Source: Papaver somniferum (lineage: Eukaryota; Streptophyta; Magnoliopsida; Ranunculales; Papaveraceae). Taken from it: 64,000 nt of DNA. Below, piece by piece: positions 22,370 through 34,331 of the stretch (positions are counted from its first letter, which is position 1; every line of letters begins with the position of its first letter). The notes beneath the pieces were generated by a model. That model did no database searches, was not told where the DNA came from, and saw only the letters and a program-made list of their open reading frames with translations. The translations under genes were made by a program, and so were the position numbers. Location: the NCBI RefSeq assembly GCF_003573695.1, contig NC_039358.1, forward strand, positions 14,322,637 to 14,386,636. The letters run 5' to 3'.

Positions 22370-24966
22370 TCGGAACACTACTAATGCTACTGCTACTGCT
22401 GCGAATCGGTCACCAGTTGAAAACGACTTATCTTCATCTATACAAAGGCCTGACTCTGATCTCATATTCACTCTGCACAACTCTTCCACCTTCGGTTTTT
22501 CGATCACTCGTAAATATACCGGCGACATTCTCTTCAGCACTTCTAGTAGTGATTTATTTGTGTTCAAGGACCAGTGCATACAAATTTCATCATCACTACC
22601 GGCAAATAGATCTTGGATATATGGCTTAGGTGAACAGACTAAGAGGACATTCCGTTTGCAAAAGGGCCATAAGAGAACGCTGTGGAATTCTGATATTGCT
22701 AGTTACAATGTAGACCAGAGTCTTTATGGATCTCACCCGTTTTATATCGATGTCAGAACGCCGTTAAAGAATGGTCAAGCAGCGGGGACTACTCATGGTG
22801 TTTTATTGCTCAACAGCAATGGTATGGACATTGTCTATGAAGGCTCTAAAATAACTTACAAAGTTATTGGAGGTGTCATAGATTTGTACTTCTTTGCTGG
22901 CCCTTCGCCGAAATCTGTTATCAGTCAGTATACCGAACTTGTTGGCCGCCCTGCACCGATGCCATACTGGTCATTCGGTATGAAAATTCAGTTTAATTAC
23001 TGCATCTGCACTATCTTTGTAGTTCCATTGTTGAATGATCCTACCCCAGATAGTAAGAAATTTGTTATGTGTTCTCTGTGCAGGATTTCACCAGTGTCGA
23101 TATGGATATCAAAACGTGTCTGTTCTTGAGGAAGTAGTTGCTAGATATGCAAATGCTAGTATCCCACTGGAAGTTATGTGGACAGACATTGATTACATGG
23201 ATAAATTTAAGATTTTCACTCTTGATCCCGTAAACTTTCCAGAAGACCGAATGAAGAGTTTCGTGGATAAACTTCACAGGAATGGCCAGAAGTATGTTGT
23301 CATTATAGATCCTGGTAAGCAAAAACGCACAAGATAAAACATTGAATGATACGCTGATACCAATCTAACAAGTTTTGCTACCTGTGCTGAATCTTTGTTC
23401 ATTTATTTCCCTGTTTGGTGTTAAACAGGAGTTGGCATAAATGACACATACGGAACGTACCAACGAGGGATTAAAGAAGATATTTTCATAAAAAGACACG
23501 GCAAACCATACCAAGGCAAGGTATGGCCAGGAGACGTCTACTTCCCTGATTTCCTTAACCCCAAAACAGCACCTTACTGGACAAATGAAATTGCAATGTT
23601 TCTGAAAACTCTCCCAGTTGACGGTCTGTGGCTTGACATGAATGAAGTCTCCAACTTTATAACCTCCACTGCTGAAGGAGGTTCTACTCTTGATAATCTT
23701 CCCTTCAAGTTCAATAACGGCAGAAACATCAATGAAAAAGCTATTCCTGCAACTGCTGTTCATTTTGGCAACATTACTGAGTATAATGTTCACAACACAT
23801 ATGGTCACTTGGAGGTCAAAACAACAAATGCAGCATTGGAAAAGGTAACCAAGAAAAGGTCTTTTATACTCACCAGGTCAACTTTTACCGGGACAGGCAA
23901 GTATGCAGCACATTGGACTGGTGATAATGCGGCTTCTTGGGTTGATCTTGGATTTTCAATTTCAACCATGCTCAACTTTGGATTGTTTGGAATTCCAATG
24001 GTTGGGGCCGATATCTGTGGTTTTGCACGCAACACAACTGAGGAGCTCTGTCGACGCTGGATTCAGGTTGGGGCCTTCTACCCATTTGCTAGAGACCACT
24101 CTGAAATAACCTCATCTCCGCAAGAGCTGTATCTATGGGGCTCTGTTGCAGCCTCAGCAAAAAAAGTTCTCGGGCTGCGATACCGACTACTCCCTTACTT
24201 CTATACGCTAATGTATGAGGCACACATAAACGGGACTCCCATTGCACGGCCACTGTTCTTTTCTTTCCCTGAGGATGTAGGAACTTATGGAATTAGCTCA
24301 CAGTTTCTAATCGGTGAAGGCGTACTGGTGTCACCAGTAGTGAAACAAGGACAAGTTTCGGTTAATGCTTACTTCCCCAGGGGAAATTGGTTTGATCTCT
24401 TCAACTACTCGAATTCAGTTAGTGCATCGAAAGGACATGTTATCAAACTTGATGCTCCACAAGATCATACAAATGTGCATGTTCGGGAAGGGAATATTCT
24501 AGCAATGCAGGGTGAAGCCATGACTACAAAAGAAGCAAGAAAGACAGGATTTCAACTTCTGGTGGCAGTAAGCAGCAGTGGTAGTAGTGCTACAGGAGAA
24601 GTTTTCTTGGATGATGGAGAAGCAGTCATTATGGGAGGATCACAAGGAGGAAACTGGACGTTTGTCAGGTTTTCCAGCAGGGTCTCAGGTGATAAGATGA
24701 CAATTCAGTCAGAAGTCACAAATGGGCAGTTTGCCAAGGATCAGAAATGGGTAATAGAGAAGATTGTTTTTGTTGGTCTGAAAAAGAAAAAGAGCAGTTT
24801 GTTCAGAAGGCATGCATGGAACCTTGTTCAACGGACAAACAATGTTTCAGCACCGAAGGTGGCCTTCAACTGGAAAGGTACTTTCGGCGTTGCAGAGGTT
24901 ACAGGGTTATCACAGACCATTGCAGAGAATTTTAACCTCAAGTTTCAAATCAACTACACCCTGTAA
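22272..24966 (+). CDS. Alpha-glucosidase, glycoside hydrolase family 31, 5'-truncated
   Basis: GH31 enzymes remove terminal alpha-linked glucose (or xylose) by a retaining mechanism; plant members are usually secreted to the apoplast or vacuole. Clear similarity begins near 22370. Exons: about 22370-22977, 23084-23314 and 23429-24966, with introns splitting [11 protein letters not shown] and DPG|VGIND, as in plant family members. The catalytic nucleophile region [11 protein letters not shown] lies in exon 3 near 23630, and the acid/base region [10 protein letters not shown] near 23915. The C-terminal beta-domains run to a stop at 24964. The start is missing: the frame is open back to 22272 but has no ATG or signal peptide before the homologous part. 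Upstream is LINE debris. About 100 residues normally preceding this point are absent, so it is probably a pseudogene, or its first exon was displaced. Arabidopsis AGLU1 is a likely relative. Confidence 0.9.
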
Positions 24967-25032
24967 TTAGGATAATGCAATCTGTGTGAACTAGTCCTTT
25001 TTTCTACATACAACAGGCGAGTTTCTGTTCTT

Positions 25033-25038
25033 AATAAA
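25033..25038 (+). promoter_or_regulatory. AATAAA polyadenylation signal after the alpha-glucosidase
   Basis: AATAAA lies 67 bp past the stop codon, a usual plant distance. The convergent mTERF gene ends at 25102, so 3' untranslated regions of the two genes probably overlap. Confidence 0.5.
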
Positions 25039-25101
25039 AATCAAATATTACTACAGAACAATCATATACAGCAAGTTGGTTGAATCAAACCATGATATTT
25101 G

Positions 25102-26034
25102 TTATCCAGCATTACTTTTACACCTTACTATCAACTCCCTAAACTCGTCTTCGGTGCTTTTAAGCATCAAACCCAAAGGAATCTTAATCCCAGAAGCATT
25201 GGCCTTGACAATCTCCTTGTGCCTTAGCTTTATTCTCTTCTCCAAACTAAAAGTAAAGTACTGAGGAAACTCCTTGAGTTCTTCCAAACTCCCTCCCATT
25301 TCTTCCATATAATATCCGAATTTCGGCTTGTAATTGTTCTCAATACTAAATGTAAGCAAACTGGGACACCTTAAAACCATACCAACAACATCATCTTTAC
25401 TAAACCCAATGCTTTGCAAGTAATCCAATTTAGGCAGCAATGTATTCTCCACACTAGACACTAACAAGATTGAGTCCTGATAAGCAAGTGCTTCTAAATC
25501 CTCAAACCCAAGTCTTTGCAGATAAAACAGTGTTGGTTTAAGCTGATCTCTAACACTTGAAACAAGCAATCTCGGATTCTTATTAATAACCCTTCTGTAA
25601 TTCTGGCTTGGGACATTAAGATCATGTGACAGGAACTGGAAAACAGGAGCTAAATCAGTTTTAATGTTGGATGTAAGAATTCTAGGACACATACCGAAAA
25701 TCCTACCCATGTCTTTTTGCTGAATGCCTTTGGACTGCAGAAAACGGATGACTTGATGGATTGAGTCAAGTGTTGCTTCATGGAGAAAAGGGTTCACTGA
25801 TAATGCCTTGCCTGAATCAACACCCATTATTTCAAGACAAAGGATTTTCTCTTTGACTTGATCTGATGATATGGGGATTTTCTGTAATAGTAGTGTTTTG
25901 GGTTTTGTTGAGAGATTGCTGAAATTTGTTTGGGTTTTTTGTTGTGTTGGTAATGAAGAGGAGGAGGAGGAGGAGGAGGAGGTGGAGCTGCTGGTGGTGT
26001 GAGCACAACACAGTGAGTGTAGTGCTACTGACAT
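25102..26034 (-). CDS. MTEF1: mTERF-family protein, chloroplast (MTEF1-like)
   Basis: Single-exon gene of 310 codons. The first 55 residues form a Ser/Thr-rich, acid-poor transit peptide including a run of nine serines encoded by a GAG/CTC-type triplet repeat. The rest is a chain of mTERF helical repeats with the recurring pattern hydrophobic-x-P or LLxxSVxxxLxPKLxYL: RILTSNIKTDL, RLLVSSVRDQLKP, ILLVSSVENTLLP, SLLTFSIENNYKP. mTERF proteins bind organellar nucleic acid and affect transcription termination, splicing or RNA maturation; the exact role of this member is not visible. The opening LLQKIPISS and GKALSVNPF recall the Arabidopsis At2g34620 product (MTEF1), from memory. It is convergent with the alpha-glucosidase and divergent from IF-2, about 1.2 kb apart. 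Confidence 0.9.
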   Translation of the reverse strand: MSVALHSLCCAHTTSSSTSSSSSSSSSLPTQQKTQTNFSNLSTKPKTLLLQKIPISSDQVKEKILCLEIMGVDSGKALSVNPFLHEATLDSIHQVIRFLQSKGIQQKDMGRIFGMCPRILTSNIKTDLAPVFQFLSHDLNVPSQNYRRVINKNPRLLVSSVRDQLKPTLFYLQRLGFEDLEALAYQDSILLVSSVENTLLPKLDYLQSIGFSKDDVVGMVLRCPSLLTFSIENNYKPKFGYYMEEMGGSLEELKEFPQYFTFSLEKRIKLRHKEIVKANASGIKIPLGLMLKSTEDEFRELIVRCKSNAG

Positions 26035-26172
26035 GGTTTAGTGAAGTTGCAATAACTGGCTAGCCTGTAGGAGAAGGTTTGGTTTGGTGTTCTTTTCTAG
26101 GTGGGAATTTGATTATCTTTTTATCTGTTTTATGGTTGTGAGACTAGGCAGAAAATGATTGGCTGAGAGTTG

Positions 26173-26180
26173 ATTTTATA
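26173..26180 (-). promoter_or_regulatory. Possible TATA box of the mTERF gene
   Basis: On the minus strand TATAAAAT lies about 140 bp upstream of the mTERF ATG. A CCAAT sequence (about 26157-26163) is nearby but downstream of it. Evidence is positional only. Confidence 0.3.
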
Positions 26181-26829
26181 GATACTCTAAAATGGGTATT
26201 GGGTGAGGGGCTGATTTCGCCATTTTCCTTCTTTTTTTTATTAAAAAGTAAATAGTTTTGTTTCAGTTGAATGAGTTTCTTTTTTTATCAAAATAATAAA
26301 AAAAAAAATGAATCAGTGGGATTACTAGGTAGTAAACTGCTTCAAAAAAGAAAGGAAAAAATGGTGCGGACAAACTCAGCTACGTATATCGTAGCTGAAG
26401 ACTTCAATTTATGTGGAAAAAAACTTCGATTTTTATTTTTCAGGAAAATAAAATTATTTTTATTTCAGTCACTTATTTTGCTGACAAGTGTCAGGAAGAT
26501 CATTTTCAATGATTAGTTTTTTTAATTATCTTAAATTTCTCTAAAAATAAAATTAGCATGTTAAAAAAGGAACCGAAGAGGGATTAGCATTTATTTACTT
26601 ATTGCCTCAATTTTTTTTGTATTTACTTATTAAATTTTTTGTCCGGAGAAAAGAAACAAAAACAAAATGAGAAAAGAGGGAAAATACAATTTAGAGAGCC
26701 GAGGAAAGAATTTTTACTCGCGGAAAAAAAGAGAGGGATGAAAAAAAAGAAATCAAAAACCTTATCGCGTAAATTGACAAGAAGCTAAGCAGCCACGAAT
26801 GCTCGGAAAGCTTTGCCACCACCAACACC
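26181..26829. other. Divergent intergenic region between mTERF and IF-2
   Basis: AT- and purine-rich region with long A and T runs and no gene. It should carry upstream promoter elements of both divergent genes; none could be identified with confidence besides the TATA candidates. Confidence 0.5.
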
Positions 26830-26835
26830 TATAAA
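26830..26835 (+). promoter_or_regulatory. Probable TATA box of the IF-2 gene
   Basis: TATAAA is followed within 15-50 bp by a CT-rich stretch (CTTCTTCTTCTTCCC) typical of plant 5' leaders. This gives a leader of roughly 380 bp before the ATG at 27246, part of which is probably an intron. Confidence 0.45.
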
Positions 26836-26960
26836 CTCACTTCCGCTCCCATTTTTCTATCTTCTTCTTCTTCCCTGTTTTTCTATCTAAAACCCCAAAG
26901 ATAGATAGAATCTACCATTTTTCTGCATTTTCATAATCCACTGTCACTTCAATTTCTGAG

Positions 26961-27155
26961 GTAATTTTCTTACATTCATTCATACAATTCTTTCTTTCTT
27001 TTTATTTTTCTCATCTTATTGTTAGTTACTTCTGGAAGTTGGTTCAATTTTATCAAGTTCACTAAAACACCTAGGGTTTTATTAATTTAAGTGGAGTTAA
27101 TGGGGAATTCTATTGTTTAAAAATCTTCAAGTGAACTCTACTTGCTAATTTGCAG
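26961..27155 (+). other. Predicted intron in the IF-2 5' leader
   Basis: A donor (TCTGAG then GTAATTTTC) and an acceptor (CTAATTTGCAG then AATTTTG) bracket a T-rich sequence upstream of the start codon. No ATG in the spliced leader was noticed. An alternative acceptor (TTTCAG) lies 20 bp further on. Confidence 0.4.
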
Positions 27156-27245
27156 AATTTTGAGAGTCATTTCAGTAGGTATTGTTCATTGGGGTTCATG
27201 CTGATTCAAACCAGTAGTTGTAGTAATTTATAAGACAACCCCCCA

Positions 27246-30200
27246 ATGGCTTCTTTGGCTTCCCTAGCTAGCTTGGGAAGTGTAAGACCAAGTTCTTCTT
27301 GTTATTTTGAAGGTTCTTCGCCATTGGTTCGAAGGATTTCGATAAGTAGTAAAGGGGGTGTTAGTTTTCTTAATTGTCCAAATGGTCAGAAATGGAATTG
27401 TGCATCAGTATGCAAATGTATGGTTACAACAGCTAACTTCGTAGCGGAACAAGGGAATTCTTCTATTTCATTAGATTCTACATTGAGAGATGAGAATAAT
27501 GCCACTGACCTTGTTCTTAAACCCGCTCCAAAACCTGTTTTAAAATCTCCGCCTAGACTAGAACCACCAGTTTTAAATGCTGCACCACCTCGGAATTCAG
27601 TATATATACCGCCTAAGAAACCTAGTGTAGATTCGAGTAGTAACAAATCAGAGAATCTAGAGGAAAGAAATAAGGTGATTGAATCACTTGGGGAGGTTTT
27701 GGAAAAAGCAGAAAAACTTGAGACTACTTCTACAGCAGGAAGATCGAGTAGTAGTAGTAGTAGTACTTCTGCTGGAGTTGGTGCTAAACCTGCAGCTGGT
27801 GCTAGAACGACGGGTAGTAGACCAGTGAATCCGGTGCCAAATCGTAAGGCAAAAACTTTGAAGAGTGTGTGGCGAAAAGGGAATCCTGTTGCAAGCGTGC
27901 AAAAGGTTGTGGAATCTCCTAAAATCACTATAAGTGAGAAGGAGGTAGGTGCCAAGACAGAGGAGGTGGTGAAGGAAGCAATTCAGGCAAGTACTCCTCT
28001 TAAACCCCCTCAGACTCCTCAGAGAGTTCAACCGACGCTACAATCAAGACCCGCTGTTGCTCCCCCTTTACCTGTAATAAAGAAACCTGCTATTCTAAAG
28101 GACGTTGGAGCTGCTCCACGTCCACTGGTTACTGCGGAGAAAGAAACTGTCACTGCAGAGAGAGAAACTGGTTCAAAAACAAAAGAGCGAAAGCCAATCT
28201 TGATTGACAAGTTTGCATCCAAGAAAGCCGCATCAGATCCCATGATGGCTCAGGCAGTTTTAGCACCTCCCAAACCTGGAAAAAACCCTGCTTCTGCAAA
28301 GTTTAAAGATGAGCAACGTAAAAGATCCGGTGCTCCTGTTGGATCAAGGCGTCGTATGAGTTCTTCTGATATACCTGATGATGACTCTTCAGAGCTAAAT
28401 CTGAAAATCAAAGGTGCTGCAAGAAAAGGTAGAAAATGGAGTAAAGCCAGCCGAAAGGCAGCTCGACTCCAGGCAGCAGCTGACGCAGCTCCTGTTAAGG
28501 TGGAAATTCTTGAGGTGGAGGAGGATGGAATGTCGACAGAGGAGTTGTCGTTTAACTTAGCTATCAGCGAAGGTGAAATTCTTGGGTTTATGTACTCTAA
28601 GGGGATTAAACCAGATGGAGTACAGAAATTGGATAGAGACATGGTGAAGATGGTATGTAAAGAGTACGAGGTGGAAGTCATTGATGCAGCTCATGTTGGA
28701 GTGGAAGAGAAGGCAAGGAAGAATGAAATTTTCGACGAGGAAGACTTGGACAAGCTAGAAGACAGGCCTCCAGTTCTTACTATAATGGGTCATGTGGATC
28801 ATGGGAAAGTAAGTAGCGACAAATTTCTTTATATTTTCTCCTTCAGGGATACAGTGAACTGCAATAAATTACATGGCATCGAGTTTTTTGCTAATATTGT
28901 TTTTTATTGCTCCACTTGACAGACAACCCTTCTGGATTATATTCGTAAGAGCAAGGTAACAAAATATTTTTCTTGGTATTGCTTCATAGCTTCTCATGTG
29001 ATATCTTAAAAGGAAAACCTATTGTTGGGCGCCATATTGTGATTCTTTTCAGTTTATGCAATGGTCCAGACCCTTCATAAGACTCAGATTATAGATTTTC
29101 CCTTTATCAGAATCATGCAGTGTTCGTGACACAATGTTGGCATGTCTCATGAGTGAAATCTTTGTTGGCATGTCTCATGATTGAAATCTTTGTTGGCATG
29201 TCTCATGATTGAAATCTTAAAAATGTATAGGTGACTGCATCTGAAGCAGGTGGAATAACACAAGGAATTGGGGCTTATAAAGTGCTTGTTCCCGTAGACG
29301 GCAAGCCTCAACCATGTGTTTTCCTTGATACACCAGGCCATGAGGTAATCTTTGCTGTCTCTTTTGAAGTTCTAACTTGAGATCATTTTCTCTTCTTTTG
29401 GATATTAGGTTTTCATGCTTCCTGTGATTAACCAAGTGTATTCTAGTTTCTATTTTTTCGTTGGCATATTTGTAAGTATTTCATTTATACTTACCTTCCC
29501 TACAGGCATTCGGGGCAATGAGAGCACGTGGAGCAAGGGTGACAGATATTGCCATCATTGTCGTGGCTGCTGATGATGGGGTCCGCCCTCAAACAAATGA
29601 GGCCATTGCTCATGCCAAAGCAGCTGGGGTGCCAATTGTTGTAGCTATTAATAAGGTACAATACTCGTGTTGGTGACTGATAGTAATCCATTCATGTCCT
29701 TGGCATGTGGCACTGATTCTTCCTCCTTCTATGTGTCTTACGTTCTATTCTAATTCTATTACATGGTGATCATTACTCCTTTTGTTTCTTCACTAGGATT
29801 TCAGAATCGAAACTTTGAAATTCTACTAAGAATCTCTTGTCTACATAAAAAATTGTCAACGCTTCTCCTCTTTCTAGTTGCATCAGAATGACTCATACTT
29901 TAGCCTTCTGTTCATTCAGATTGACAAGGATGGAGCCAGTCCAGAGCGAGTCATGCAAGAGCTCTCTTCAATTGGTCTAATGCCTGAAGATTGGGGCGGT
30001 GATGTCCCAATGGTTCAGGTTTTTATTCTCTTAACTGAAACAAGTTCATGCTCCTTTCTGCAACACTATAAACATTATTGGGGGGTTGATGTGTAAATCA
30101 TTTCCTTTATCAGATAAGTGCTCTTAAAGGGGAGAATGTGGATGATTTGCTGGAGACTGTGATGCTTGTTGCCGAGGTACATATATTGTTTTCGGTCCTC

Positions 30201-33200
30201 TGCTAAGTTGAGCTATCTAATTACTAATATTATTTATGTTATTTTTTTCCCCTTCAAAGTGTCATATATTCGCGATTCTGTTCTAGACTTCTGGTTACTA
30301 CGGATGAGAAATTTTAACTTTTCATTTGCATTTTTAATTGAAATATCAGAGGAAAGCTGTGAACCCTGCACATGTTTTGCCACATTATTAACTTCTAAAT
30401 ATTGTTCAGCAAATTTATGCTTTGCTAACTCTTGTATTGCTTGCTAGGCATGCTAATGTAATAGCTCAATATCCAGTGCATATTGTCTAAGTGGAGGTCA
30501 TCTGGTAAAGAATCAGGCCCCTCTTTGCATGGATGATCTCCTTGAGTTCTCCATGTGAATGCATACCATACTCGCTTGAAGAGACCATACCATCGCTCAT
30601 TGTGTGATCCAAAAACTATTCAGTAATCTGTTTAAAATAATCCATACAAATTCAAGCGTTAGATTTGTGACCATATCACGAACTTGCTTACATGTGCAAG
30701 CGTCAGAGCTTTCCGAAATTCTGACAATAGGTGTGTTGATTTACAGTTACAAGAATTGAAGGCTAACCCTCACAGAAATGCGAAGGGAACAGTCATTGAG
30801 GCCGGTCTTCATAAATCAAAAGGACCTGTAGCTACACTTATTGTTCAGAAAGGAACCCTCAAAAGAGGGGATGTTATAGTTTGCGGTGAAGCCTTTGGAA
30901 AGGTTTGTTACTGGTGACATGATCTTTGTTTCAAAAATCTGCAGTGTACAGTTGTTCTATCTATGTTCTATCGAGCTGACTCTGACTGCTATCTTTCTTC
31001 AGGCAAGGGCCTTGTTTGATGATAGTGGAGCTATAGTTGACAAAGCAGGTCCTTCTACTGCTGTCCAGGTCCGTGGATTCTTACCATTTTGTTTTTACCT
31101 CTTTAAATCTTTGATGTTTTATATCAGAACATGTTTGTTTGTTTTTGGAATGGAATGTAGTCAATCTTATTCACTTATATGTTATTGTATTCTGGAACAG
31201 TAGTGGTGCTAAGCATATTAGATTGCTGAACAACAGGAGATGACTTCTTTCTAGGAAGCTTCTATTTTTCTGGAGCATTTAACTTCAGCCGTTCTTTTCT
31301 AAATAAAAAATAAAATTCTCATAACAATTTGTTCCAGTTAGACTCCCTCGCTAGAAAGTTGGCTAAAAGGTACTGTTAAAATACATAATTTGCAAAGCAA
31401 AGAATAAGCATCCTGCAATCCTGGCTGTTAAATCATCTCATTATATTCCCGCCTTTCAGATAAATAGTGAAATAGAATTTTACAAGCTAATGGTAACGTA
31501 ACCACAAAAGTTAATTTTATGGGGTATTAATTTTTGTAGCCTCATCATCCTTTTTGAAGCATTCATGAATTGCTTGCTGTTTCATTCCTCATTGTTGTGT
31601 GAACACCTTCCACAACTGAGTACACTTTCTGTATATCTGCCTAATAGCCCATCTACTGCTGCAGGTCCTTGGCTTTAGTAGTGTTCCTACTGCCGGAGAT
31701 GAATTTGAGGTTGTTGACTCACTTGATACTGCTCGTGAAATGGCAGAGACACGTGCAGTATCATTAAGAGATGAAAGGATATCATCGAAAGCTGGTGATG
31801 GGATGGTTACACTTTCTTCATTAGCTGCCGCAGTTTCAGCTGGAAAGCAAGCTGGAATAGATTTGCACCAGCTGAATGTTGTGATGAAGGTTGATTTACA
31901 GGTAATATTTCAAAGTCTAAATGATTTATGTAACACAATCAATATAGTGTACTTTGTTCTCATGTCTGCAATATAATGGAAGTATAGGCCACCATTTTTC
32001 GTGATGCAATGAGATAACTTGCATCAAAAATGAAATTGGTGTTGTTTGACAAGGTCTAAAGAAGCGATGCTGCCACTTTTGTACCTTTCAGTACTGATCC
32101 CCTGGATATCCTCCACATCCTGCTGGTAGCGGCTGGTTTGATATCCTAGTGGTCTGACATGCTAATATAGTTTCCTCAAAAGTACAATATTCTGTTTGTT
32201 TCGTCGATCTCTGTGCTTTATTGCTTCCAATTAATTCGGAAGCTCTTCATCTCTATTAGGGTTCCATTGAGGCCATCAGACAAGCTCTTCAAGTGCTCCC
32301 TCAGGACAATGTAACTTTAAAGTTTCTTCTGCAAGCAACAGGGGATATAAGTGCAAGTGATGTTGATCTTGCTGTGGCAGCTGGTAAAGCCATTATAATA
32401 GGTTTCAATGTCAAAGTGCCAAATGCTGTCAAGAGCCATGCAGACAACAAAGGTGTAGAGATTCGGTTGTACAGGGTCATTTATGAGCTTATCGATGACA
32501 TGAGGAAAGCAATGGAAGGACTTCTTGATCCCGTTGAGGTAAACCATATCTAATGCCTACTATTTTCAATTGTCTCTATTATGAAGCATGGAATGCCCTT
32601 GTTAGTCACATAAAAAAAGTGTCCAAAAAAACACGGCACATGCGTGTCCTGCCTTTCTCTCTTGTCAAAATCTATGAAGGATTCTAATGGATCATGTCTT
32701 TTACATTATTACATTCCCAAAGTATAAGAGCTCAAACTAATTAAGGTTACCATTTCTATTCTTTCTTCATAGGAACAAATACCGATCGGAGCTGCTGAAA
32801 TCCGTGCCGTCTTCAGCAGCGGCAGTGGTCGTGTTGCTGGATGTATGATAACAGATGGAAAAATTGTGAAAGGCTGTGGAATTCGGATTCTTCGAAATGG
32901 GAAAACAATCCATGTTGGTGTTGTTGATTCTTTGAGACGAGTGAAGGAAGTTGTGAAAGAGGTATGTTTCTACAGCTAATTTATCAGAACTTGTCTTGAA
33001 AGATCAGTCATTGTTTTGCTTACTTGTGTAAATCCAAGTTGAAAAGAAATTAAATTAGGTTGTTTGAACTTCATTCAAGTTTGCGCTCTTTAAACTTTTT
33101 GGACTGCAAACAAATCAGCTCAGCCATTTGCATCCATCTTGTCATATGTTTAAAAGAATACCCATTATAGCAAGACTGGTTGGAGAATACTCATTGTTCT

Positions 33201-33500
33201 ATCACCCCTTTTTTGTTTTGCTTTCTATCTCATGGATTTTCTATAATCAAAGTTCAGTTATTCTTTTCAAATTAACTTTACGTTTATCAGAGCACTCTGT
33301 TTTTTGCTTCTAAGAGAAAGATTGTTTTTCCTTCTTTTGGTCAGGTAAATGCCGGACTAGAGTGTGGTGTTGGGATTGACGATTACACTGATTGGGAGGC
33401 AGGTGATACCATAGAGGCCTTTAACTCTGTTCAGAAACAACGGTCACTTGAAGAAGCATCGTCTTCCATGGCAGCTGCAATTTCAAGTGAAGGTTACTAG
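27246..33500 (+). CDS. FUG1: Translation initiation factor IF-2, chloroplastic, 12 exons
   Basis: Bacterial-type IF-2, a GTPase that brings initiator fMet-tRNA to the plastid ribosome; Arabidopsis FUG1 is the likely counterpart. Exons: 27246-28808, 28923-28955, 29231-29344, 29506-29655, 29920-30018, 30114-30176, 30747-30902, 31003-31068, 31665-31901, 32260-32538, 32773-32961, 33345-33500. The product is about 1034 aa, close to the family length. Every exon length is a multiple of three, so all introns are phase 0. Residues 1-60 are a Ser-rich transit peptide. A Pro/Lys/Ala-rich disordered region follows, then an IF2_N-like segment near 435-480. The G domain shows GHVDHGK|TTL (intron inside the P-loop), DTPGHE, NK|ID (intron inside) and SALKGEN. 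Domains II, III and C2 follow, with VDLQ|GSIEA at another junction. The ATG is the first in a good context and opens the transit peptide. The 3' end is duplicated as a pseudogene at 47.4-49.9 kb. Confidence 0.97.
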
Positions 33501-34331
33501 GTTTTGAAACACAAATACCCAAAAAACAGAGATGGACTTGACCGGCAGCTACGATTCTCGATTGAAACCTGTTGTACTTTCCCGTTTTGGGTACCACATT
33601 GGCATAGCTTCGAAAAAAGACCCACCAGGTATAGGATTTTTTTTGTCATTTTGCATTGCCGTTATTTATGTATCCCAATCGATGTTGAGAGAATCATTTG
33701 AGTGATGCTCAAATTTGGTCAAGTTGATATGTTCGCACTGCTGTAAATAATCTCCCCTAGTGATGTCCATCTTTTTTGTAAAGTCTGGATATTTTGATTT
33801 GAAGTTATTCAAATCAAATCTCAAACCTCACTTGTAATAGCTAAAGAACCATTTGGAAAAGAATGGTACACATGAAAGAAACATCTGGATATCTTTTTGC
33901 CTACTTCCACCTTCTCTGTTTTCAGGTGTATAACTCCAGTGTCCACTCCAAAAGAATTGTAAATGTTCGGCACCCTAGACTGTGTTTGCAGTTTAGCAGT
34001 GTGCTTGTAATGTCTTAGTCAAGATGGCTGCAAATTTGTGCAAGTAAGGAGATTGAGAAATCACAGATAAGGCGAGAAAGATGTTCTTAAACTGGACAAG
34101 GCTTCTATTGCTCATTAAGATAGGGAGCTCCAAGGTGAGAAAGAACTTCTTTATCTCTTGTTATTCATAAAAATTATAGTGCAGACAAGTTATGATCTCA
34201 GGTTATTATCGCTACCTGCGCGAGGTTTGTAATGATGGCTTTTATTCGTAAAATTTCACTCTATTGACTGATACTGAAACACAAGTTTTTAACAATTACA
34301 TGTTCTATTACTGATGGGAACTGTGGAAGCA
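33501..34331. other. IF-2 3' region and spacer to the GST gene
   Basis: Noncoding. The first 150 bp after the IF-2 stop are also present after the IF-2 fragment at 49.75-49.9 kb, so the duplicated block includes 3' untranslated sequence. Nothing else is recognised up to the GST stop codon at 34332. Confidence 0.5.

Noticed and set aside
27386..28681. Long minus-strand open frames of 115-189 codons opposite IF-2 exon 1
   Set aside because: They are antisense shadows of the compositionally biased (Pro/Ser/Lys) IF-2 N-terminal exon and resemble no protein family.
27246..33500. Bacterial-type IF-2 as recent plastid or bacterial DNA insertion
   Set aside because: Eleven spliceosomal introns and a transit peptide show an established nuclear gene for a chloroplast protein.
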